A program made the position numbers and the translations under genes. Positions 1 to 4,588 of a stretch of DNA of 5,427 nt are shown one piece after another (within the stretch, counting starts at the first letter, position 1; every line of letters begins with the position of its first letter). Below the pieces are notes generated by a model that was not told where the DNA came from, did no database searches, and saw only the letters and a program-made list of their open reading frames with translations. The stretch is from contig VBOC01000088.1 of assembly GCA_005877655.1 (NCBI GenBank), positions 1,498 through 6,924 on the forward strand, written 5' to 3'. The stretch comes from Ignavibacteria bacterium. Lineage in GTDB: Bacteria > Bacteroidota > Ignavibacteria > UBA10030 > SZUA-254.

Positions 1-262
1 GGAAGGGCAGGCTGATGACCGCACCGTCGATCTCCGACACGACCGTAATCGCATCAACGGCCTCTATCGTGCCCACGGCCTCGAACTTGTCTTCAACCTT
101 TTGCACCGTGACCGGAGCTACCTCGACCGGCATCGGCGGCATCGAGAATCCCCCTCCTCCGGCGGCTTGTTTTGAACAGCCGGACCCGAAGAGGATAAGC
201 AAAAGCACAAGCCCCGCGAAAAGAGAGTTCACTATTTTGGTGATCCGAGAGAGCTTTTTCAT
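1..262 (-). CDS. RND-type efflux periplasmic adaptor (membrane fusion protein), lipoprotein, N-terminal part only
   Basis: This is the first 87 codons of a gene that continues past the left edge. The translation starts MKKLSRITKIV, has a hydrophobic stretch (about residues 14-26) and then GSGC, so Cys29 is the likely lipidated residue of a type II signal peptide. A Gly/Pro-rich linker (AAGGGGFSMPPMP) leads into PVEVAPVTVQKVEDKFEAVGTIEAVDAITVVSEIDG, read here as two adjoining pieces: the VEVAPVTV strand and the VGTIEA...VVSEIDGAV segment. This pattern is typical of HlyD/AcrA-like adaptors that bridge an inner-membrane pump to a TolC channel. The ATG overlaps the stop of the upstream outer-membrane factor gene as ATGA, which suggests translational coupling; no strong Shine-Dalgarno sequence is seen. 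The biotinyl-lipoyl, hairpin and barrel domains would lie outside the window. An ABC-type (MacA-like) adaptor cannot be excluded from this fragment, but the family assignment as an adaptor is firm. Confidence 0.88.
   Translation of the reverse strand, partial: MKKLSRITKIVNSLFAGLVLLLILFGSGCSKQAAGGGGFSMPPMPVEVAPVTVQKVEDKFEAVGTIEAVDAITVVSEIDGAVISLPF
259..262 (-). other. ATGA stop/start overlap between efflux genes
   Basis: Read on the minus strand, positions 262-259 are ATGA: the adaptor's ATG shares two bases with the TGA that ends the outer-membrane factor gene. Such overlaps normally reflect translation re-initiation within one operon, which fits two subunits of the same tripartite pump. Confidence 0.85.
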
Positions 263-1887
263 TTTGATGTTGTCCCGCTAAGGTTACCCGATGTGAGCTG
301 TTTCAGAGTCGTTGCGGCTTTGGCCGTGCGAACCAGCGCTTCGGAATACCGTTGCTGAGCGGCGGCAAAATCAGCCCCCAGGCGAACGAGTTCGAACGCA
401 GTCGTCCGGCCGTTATTGAACTCGATCAGGCCGATGCGCCCCTGTTCCTGAGCTGCCTGCACGCCCTCCCTGGCCGCCTCAAGGCGTTGTTTTCCATGGA
501 CCAATTCTCTGTGGCTTGCGCGCACCTGCTCCTCGAGCGAACGCGCCAATTCGACATACCGCTGTTCCGTGCCGAGGGCCTCCGCCTGCAAACGGTCATG
601 CTCACCCAGACCGCTGCGAAGGCCGATCGGCACTTTGACCTGCAAGCCCAGGCTCCAGGTTCGGAAATCCCGCCGGCTCGCCTGGCTCAGAGCATCGGTT
701 AATCCTCCCCCCACGGTCGTTCGCAACGTATCGTTATTGAAAATAACATCCTGGGCAGCTCCAGCCAAGCCGTTTCCTCCGATAGAACCCACAACATCCA
801 GACTGGGCAGTGCTTCCCATCCGGCAGCGTTTGCAAGCGTCCGGCTCGCCTCGATATCTGCCTTTGCCGCCTGAAGCTCCAGGTTTACACTCCGGGCCCG
901 TTCTACCATCGCGTCCACCGGTTCAACTTCGAATTCCGCGGGCGGGATGTCAGCTGCAACGAACCGGGTCTTGGCAGGCCTCGTTCCAATTAACGACGCA
1001 AGGAGATCGGAAACCCGGTCTAGATCCTCTTCACGATCAAGAAGCAGTACCTTTTGCTCGGCAAGAAATGTCCGGGCATTGGCAACCTGGTTGGGTCCGA
1101 TGAGCCCCGCCTTAGCCCGCTGCTCCGCTTCATGCACCAACGCCTCTCCCTGTTCACGCGTGAGCCGGCGCACGGCGTAGTCGCGTTCGGCCGTGTACAA
1201 GTCCCAGTACCTGCGTTCCACTTCGGCGCTCAAAGCCACCGCCTCCTGGTCACGCCGGGCCTGCGCCGCCTCCATGTTGTGCTCCGCTTTCGAGAGCCCC
1301 TTTCGGGCGGAGACACTGAATCCGCCCAAAAGCGATTGCCGGAGAGTGAGACTCGCGAAAGCGGTGTACTGGGGATTCAGGAATGCGAATGCCGAATTCG
1401 TGCCTAGCCGGATGGTATTGAGAGATGCCTCCAGCCGCGTTCCGATCGGTAAACCCCAGCGAAGACCGGCCTGGGAAGTGGTTTGCTGGTTCATCAGGAC
1501 AGGCGCGCCGGCAAAGAACGAGGCCGTCGGCAGATTCTGGTCGTCATAGTTGAGATTGAAATACAACTCAGGGTCGAATGCTCCACTCTCACGCCGGACC
1601 GCTCCCATGGACGCCTGAAAGCCCGCCTCCGCCCTGCGCAGGGAGGTCGCATTCTCCGATCCCAGACGGAGCGCTTCCGCGATAGAGAGGGGGGTACCTT
1701 CCAATCCCTTGAGGATGAGCTGAAGGGCACTATCCGGATTCACGGGCTGAAGTTGCCCCAGAGCGAGCGGAGCAGTTCCAAAAACACAGCTAACTACCGC
1801 CAGAACAATCGAACATTTGAACATTGGGGAATGCAAAGAGAATGGGAAAAGCGCGTTCCTCTTAAATGTAGGAATAGATTCCATCAT
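259..1887 (-). CDS. TolC-family outer membrane efflux protein
   Basis: This is an outer-membrane factor forming the trimeric exit duct of a tripartite efflux system. With the ATG at 1887 it is 542 aa; residue numbers below use the TTG at 1893 as 1. A hydrophobic signal segment (about 25-46) ends in ALGQ. The first OEP repeat begins at GTPLSIAEALRLGSEN (66-81). It includes a beta-hairpin part (LNPQYTAFASLTLRQSLLGG, 172-191) and long helices with KAGLIGPNQVANART (261-275). The second repeat runs from about 325, with the strand LGLQVKVPIGLRSG (415-428) and the typical end FNNGRTTAFELVRLGADF (492-509) before a coiled-coil tail. The start is uncertain: TTG 1893, ATG 1887, ATG 1884 and ATG 1824 are all in frame and none has a clear ribosome site. 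Starting at 1824 gives a compact signal peptide (MFKCSIVLAVVSCVFG...). The stop overlaps the adaptor start by 4 bases, so it heads an efflux operon. The substrate cannot be told from the sequence. Confidence 0.92.
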   Translation of the reverse strand: MMESIPTFKRNALFPFSLHSPMFKCSIVLAVVSCVFGTAPLALGQLQPVNPDSALQLILKGLEGTPLSIAEALRLGSENATSLRRAEAGFQASMGAVRRESGAFDPELYFNLNYDDQNLPTASFFAGAPVLMNQQTTSQAGLRWGLPIGTRLEASLNTIRLGTNSAFAFLNPQYTAFASLTLRQSLLGGFSVSARKGLSKAEHNMEAAQARRDQEAVALSAEVERRYWDLYTAERDYAVRRLTREQGEALVHEAEQRAKAGLIGPNQVANARTFLAEQKVLLLDREEDLDRVSDLLASLIGTRPAKTRFVAADIPPAEFEVEPVDAMVERARSVNLELQAAKADIEASRTLANAAGWEALPSLDVVGSIGGNGLAGAAQDVIFNNDTLRTTVGGGLTDALSQASRRDFRTWSLGLQVKVPIGLRSGLGEHDRLQAEALGTEQRYVELARSLEEQVRASHRELVHGKQRLEAAREGVQAAQEQGRIGLIEFNNGRTTAFELVRLGADFAAAQQRYSEALVRTAKAATTLKQLTSGNLSGTTSK

Positions 1888-1897
1888 TTTCAAGCAT
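1862..1897 (-). other. Possible 11-codon upstream ORF at the efflux operon start
   Basis: An ATG at 1897, four bases beyond the TTG of the outer-membrane factor frame, opens a different frame reading MLENDGIYSYI and stopping at TAA (1864-1862). It overlaps the 1893/1887/1884 starts but ends 38 bases before the in-frame ATG at 1824. If translation of the channel gene really begins at 1824, this could be a small leader peptide; otherwise it is chance. Nothing beyond position and the start/stop codons supports it. Confidence 0.15.
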
Positions 1898-1900
1898 GAG

Positions 1901-1927
1901 TTCGTTACCCTATACCTTATAGACGAA
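1901..1927. promoter_or_regulatory. Nested inverted repeat upstream of the efflux operon (candidate operator or leader hairpin)
   Basis: Two inverted repeats are nested here: outer arms TTCGT (1901-1905) and ACGAA (1923-1927), inner arms CTATA (1910-1914) and TATAG (1918-1922) around a CCT centre. The outer and inner arms are contiguous on one side and separated by TACC on the other, so as RNA it would be a stem with a 4-base bulge. It sits 14-40 bases before the candidate starts of the TolC-like gene, a usual place for a local repressor site or a 5' leader structure. No regulator gene is visible in the window. The AT-rich inner part could also overlap a -10 region. Confidence 0.3.
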
Positions 1928-1966
1928 TGAGAGCCAGGAAATTGTACAAGGCGGGATTTCTTTACC

Positions 1967-1982
1967 CCTGCCAGCCGGCAGG
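1967..1982. repeat. GC-rich perfect hairpin in the hydrolase-efflux intergenic gap
   Basis: CCTGCC (1967-1972), a four-base loop AGCC and GGCAGG (1977-1982) form a perfect 6-bp inverted repeat 16-31 bases after the stop codon of the hydrolase gene. It is placed like a transcription terminator, but on the minus strand the following bases are GGGGTAAAGAAATC with no T-run, so it does not meet the usual intrinsic-terminator form. It could instead be a mRNA 3'-end stabilising hairpin or one copy of a dispersed palindromic repeat. Confidence 0.4.
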
Positions 1983-1997
1983 AACGAGAGGCTGAAA

Positions 1998-2942
1998 CTA
2001 GGGGGTATTCTCCACCCTATGGAGAAACTCTCTCACAACACGAACATACTCCTCAGGTTCATCCTGCATGGTAACATGCGCGCTCTTTTCGAAGATCGCG
2101 ATCCGGGCGCCGGGCACCAGGCTTTGGTAGTAACTCACCGTGGCCGGCCGCGCCTCATCATACCTCCCGGCAGTGAACAACACCGGAAGTCGGAGCTCGT
2201 TCAAGCGGGCGGTGCGGTCATAGTCTTTAAGCGTACCCGTCACGGTGAACTCGCTCGGTCCGCACATCTTTGAGTACACATCCACCCCAAGTTGTGAGAA
2301 TGTACTGTCGATGTCCGGCCCCCAGGGCTCTCGACGGGACAGATAGAGGTGGTAGTACTGCATCATCGCGGCCTGGTACTCGGGAGAATCGGTCGTCCCA
2401 TCTTTCTCGTGCTTGCGGATTGCCACCTGGGTCGATTCGGGCAGCGTCGCCCGGAGCGTATCCGCGTCCCGGACCCATCGTGGGATGCTCAAGGCCGGGC
2501 TCGCCAGGATGAGGCTCCGTACGCCTTCCGGCTTCGTCAGCATGTACTCGACCGCCAGCATCGTGCCCCACGACGTGCCGAGAATGTGAACCTCCGTCAG
2601 GTTCAGTTCTTTCCGAACGACTGCCAGCTCTTCAACGAACCGCGGGATCGTCCAAAGTGCGGAATCCTTCGGCCGGTCGGAGCGGCCGCAGCCAAGCTGG
2701 TCATAGAAAACCACGGGCCGCTCGTCTCCGAGAGCCGCCAGCGGCTTGAGATAATAGCTCGGCGCACCCGGGCCGCCGTGCAGCAGCACGAGCGGTGTGC
2801 GGGGACCTTTTCCGACGACGCGGTACCATACTCGGCCCCCGGGTACATCAATGAAACCCTCCGCCGGTGACAGTCGGGTTCCCCCCGGTTTGCAGCCGAA
2901 CAATCCAAGCATTACCACAAGAAAAAAAATACTTTTTCTCAT
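1998..2942 (-). CDS. Lipoprotein alpha/beta hydrolase, proline iminopeptidase-like (peptidase family S33)
   Basis: A 314-aa protein from the ATG at 2942. Family S33 enzymes of this type release N-terminal proline or other residues from short peptides. MRKSIFFLVVMLGLFGC is a type II signal peptide with Cys17 as the lipidated residue, so the enzyme should be membrane-anchored in the periplasm or at the surface. The fold signatures are complete: oxyanion-hole HGGPG (55-59), DQLGCGRS (81-88), nucleophile elbow GTSWG (122-126, Ser124), GRYDEARP with Asp262 and SAHV with His289. A helical cap lies at about 155-245. HGGPG plus DQxGxGxS is the hallmark of prolyl aminopeptidases and the related tricorn factor F1 group; the elbow here has GTS where GGS is usual. 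The start at 2942 is chosen over an in-frame ATG at 2996 because the longer form would bury the signal peptide behind 18 polar residues, and a G-rich stretch sits just before 2942. It could be a different esterase or amidase of the same superfamily. Confidence 0.88.
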   Translation of the reverse strand: MRKSIFFLVVMLGLFGCKPGGTRLSPAEGFIDVPGGRVWYRVVGKGPRTPLVLLHGGPGAPSYYLKPLAALGDERPVVFYDQLGCGRSDRPKDSALWTIPRFVEELAVVRKELNLTEVHILGTSWGTMLAVEYMLTKPEGVRSLILASPALSIPRWVRDADTLRATLPESTQVAIRKHEKDGTTDSPEYQAAMMQYYHLYLSRREPWGPDIDSTFSQLGVDVYSKMCGPSEFTVTGTLKDYDRTARLNELRLPVLFTAGRYDEARPATVSYYQSLVPGARIAIFEKSAHVTMQDEPEEYVRVVREFLHRVENTP

Positions 2943-2946
2943 TTTT

Positions 2947-2953
2947 CCCCCCC
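2947..2953 (-). promoter_or_regulatory. G7 tract acting as probable ribosome binding site of the lipoprotein hydrolase
   Basis: On the minus strand the bases before the ATG at 2942 read CGGGGGGGAAAA. The G7 run followed by A is the only purine-rich Shine-Dalgarno-like element near a start codon here, and it decides the start at 2942. Being a homopolymer, it could change length by slippage. Confidence 0.45.
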
Positions 2954-3028
2954 GATGGCATCTCTTGTCGATCTGATTCGCCGTGACACGACGCAATCAA
3001 TCACCGGCAATACCCTCATGGGCATCCA

Positions 3029-4588
3029 TTACTTAATAAAAATCATGTCCTTCGTGGAATTGAAACCGCCTGTCTGCAAACGATAGAAATAAACTCCGCT
3101 CGACAGATTCCCTCCATTGAATCGAGCGGTGTGAAATCCCGGGGGCTCCTCACCGTCCACAAGCACCGTCACTTCCTGGCCGAGTATGTTGTACACTTTG
3201 AGGGTGATATGCGAAGCCTTTGGCAGCTCATATCCAATAGTCGTAGCGGGATTGAACGGGTTTGGGTAATTCTGCAAGAGCTTGAACGTTCGAGGAATAT
3301 CGGCAACGGTCCCGCGGTCCACGGACGTGGGATGAACGGGGGTGAGTAGGAAGCCCCGCGTCTTGCCGAGGTGCGATCCATATCCAACGATGATACCAGA
3401 ATCATTGATATCGGTCGCCACCTGCAATTCCCATGTCGGATCGGCCGCAATCAGGCAATTGAGATCCTTCATGACACCGTTTTTCCAAACAAATGCATGG
3501 CTGGGGAGCTCGGGATGATTGCCGATATAAACTTTCCCGACCACAACGCCGTGGTTATTAATCGCAGAAGGTTCCGAATTGTCGAATCCTGCGGGAACTC
3601 CAAGGTCCAGGCCATTATTACCTAGCCAGCGCGATCCATGAGTGTAGGGATAAATCCCATCATACACCACGGAGTTCCCCACGACGACATTCGAGTCGTT
3701 GACGTCTGCGGTCAATAGGAAGTTGGTTGGATTGAAACCGTTGTTGTACTCGCCGTTGACCCACATGACGGGAATTGTAGCGAAGAGCGTCGTCTGAAAA
3801 ATATTTCCCGCTACGAGTCCCGAGTTGTTGATCGCCACAGCCTTGCTGAATGGCTGGTAATTTCGATCGAAAGGAGTGTTAAGAGCGGTGACGACTCCCC
3901 CGCGGAAGAGGAGTGCGCGATCGGTATCCCCCGTAATCTTTCCCCATCCCGCGATCTGTCCCTGATTGTTGAGATCATACGCCTCCAGAAAATGCGGTCC
4001 CTGCGTAACCAGGCTGTTGAGAGCAATCTTCACGCCCCCGTCGATCTGGAAAGGAACAGTATCGATCCCCACAACGGTCCCCAGGTCGTTGATTGAGTTC
4101 GCTGTGCTCGACAGCAGGGGGTGCAGCGAGTCAAGATCCCTCATTGATCCGTTTTTCCAGAGGAACGCATGAGAAACCAGACTATCTTTCGATGCGGTGC
4201 CCACGACCTGGCCACGAGCATTGACTTTGGTAGCATAGCTGTCAAAGCCACCGAGTGTTCCGAGGTCGATTATGTCGTATTCGGCAATGCTATCACACGG
4301 CGCTCTGGTCACACTGAGACGATACCTCATATCAGTGCCGATCGAATCGAAGTTCATGACTGCAAGAGCGATTTCGTCGAAATTGCCTATGCCGCCAAGC
4401 GGGATCGATCGGGTGAATTGTTGTACCGTCACCGAGCGAGCCGTTCTCGTTATGAGTTCTATGCCGAATTTCGCTACTGGATCAATCGGAATGAATGACA
4501 TCGTCACCCGATCCGTAGCACTGAACGAGTACCGGGTGAGGTAGTAATATCGCGACGCATGCCGACGTAAAGTATCCGTAAAGGCAAA
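3029..4588 (-). CDS. T9SS-secreted HAF-repeat protein: C-terminal part of the frameshifted metallopeptidase gene
   Basis: This is the downstream part of the large secreted protein gene, read in the frame that ends at TAA 3031-3029. The frame stays open up to an ATG at 4759, but the coding sense begins only near 4588; the first ATG after that is at 4501, and no ribosome site marks an independent start. In order it contains a beta-rich segment (RYYYLTRYSF...MSFIPIDP, then to about 4282) like that following the peptidase domain in related proteins, seven HAF-type repeats (4279-3338) with the family words DLGTLGG, SHAFLWKNG and SHAFVWKNG, a short linker, and an 86-residue T9SS type A sorting domain ending in MIFIK. 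It has no signal peptide, which fits its being the C-terminal half of the preceding gene. The product would be exported through the type IX system and either released or attached at the cell surface. The role of the HAF repeats is not established; they resemble extracellular repeats of unknown function. Confidence 0.85.
   Translation of the reverse strand, partial: FAFTDTLRRHASRYYYLTRYSFSATDRVTMSFIPIDPVAKFGIELITRTARSVTVQQFTRSIPLGGIGNFDEIALAVMNFDSIGTDMRYRLSVTRAPCDSIAEYDIIDLGTLGGFDSYATKVNARGQVVGTASKDSLVSHAFLWKNGSMRDLDSLHPLLSSTANSINDLGTVVGIDTVPFQIDGGVKIALNSLVTQGPHFLEAYDLNNQGQIAGWGKITGDTDRALLFRGGVVTALNTPFDRNYQPFSKAVAINNSGLVAGNIFQTTLFATIPVMWVNGEYNNGFNPTNFLLTADVNDSNVVVGNSVVYDGIYPYTHGSRWLGNNGLDLGVPAGFDNSEPSAINNHGVVVGKVYIGNHPELPSHAFVWKNGVMKDLNCLIAADPTWELQVATDINDSGIIVGYGSHLGKTRGFLLTPVHPTSVDRGTVADIPRTFKLLQNYPNPFNPATTIGYELPKASHITLKVYNILGQEVTVLVDGEEPPGFHTARFNGGNLSSGVYFYRLQTGGFNSTKDMIFIK
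3032..3289 (-). other. T9SS type A C-terminal sorting domain
   Basis: The last 86 codons of the secreted protein encode TFKLLQNYPNPFNPATTI, then YELPKASHITLKVYN, ILGQEVTVLVDGE, GFHTARFNGGNLSSGVYFY and a final TKDMIFIK. These are the standard conserved positions of the immunoglobulin-like CTD recognised by the type IX secretion machinery: the NYPNPFNP start, the LGQEV strand and the LSSGVYFYRL strand. In characterised systems the domain is removed after export by a sortase-like peptidase. It requires PorT/SprA-type machinery elsewhere in the genome. Confidence 0.93.
3338..4279 (-). repeat. Seven tandem HAF-type protein repeats
   Basis: The translated sequence contains seven copies of a core like A-x-[DS]-[IV]-N-[DN]-x-G-x-[IV]-V-G, spaced 40-51 residues apart: KVNARGQVVG, SINDLGTVVG, DLNNQGQIAG, AINNSGLVAG, DVNDSNVVVG, AINNHGVVVG and DINDSGIIVG. 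Several are followed about 10-15 residues later by the HAF words (SHAFLWKNG, RALLFRGG, PVMWVNG, SHAFVWKNG) and by DLG/DLN. The repeats are degenerate at DNA level. The regular spacing and beta-rich content suggest blades of a beta-propeller, which is inference. Confidence 0.8.

Noticed and set aside
15..281. Plus-strand 88-codon open frame at the left edge
   Set aside because: It is antisense to the adaptor's lipoprotein signal and first strands, which are clearly coding on the minus strand.
1483..1899. Plus-strand open frames over the TolC-like gene, the largest being 138 codons here and others between 352 and 1549
   Set aside because: They lie antisense to a well-recognised protein, have Arg/Ser/Pro-rich translations without motifs, and arise from the GC-rich codon pattern of the real gene.
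2349..2870. 173-codon plus-strand open frame opposite the hydrolase
   Set aside because: Antisense shadow of a gene with complete catalytic motifs; its translation shows no domain, signal peptide or ribosome site.
2943..2996. Longer start of the hydrolase at 2996
   Set aside because: It would add 18 polar residues in front of an otherwise perfect lipoprotein signal peptide, and the G-rich ribosome site supports 2942.
3011..3024. Small hairpin TACCC-TCAT-GGGCA after the secreted-protein stop codon
   Set aside because: Only three G-C pairs plus one A-T and one wobble pair, and no T-run on either side, so too weak to call a terminator.
2943..3028. Promoter search in the gap upstream of the hydrolase
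   Set aside because: A TTGATT followed 17 bases later by ATCAGA is a poor sigma-70 match, and no Bacteroidota-type TTTG/TAnnTTTG pair was seen.
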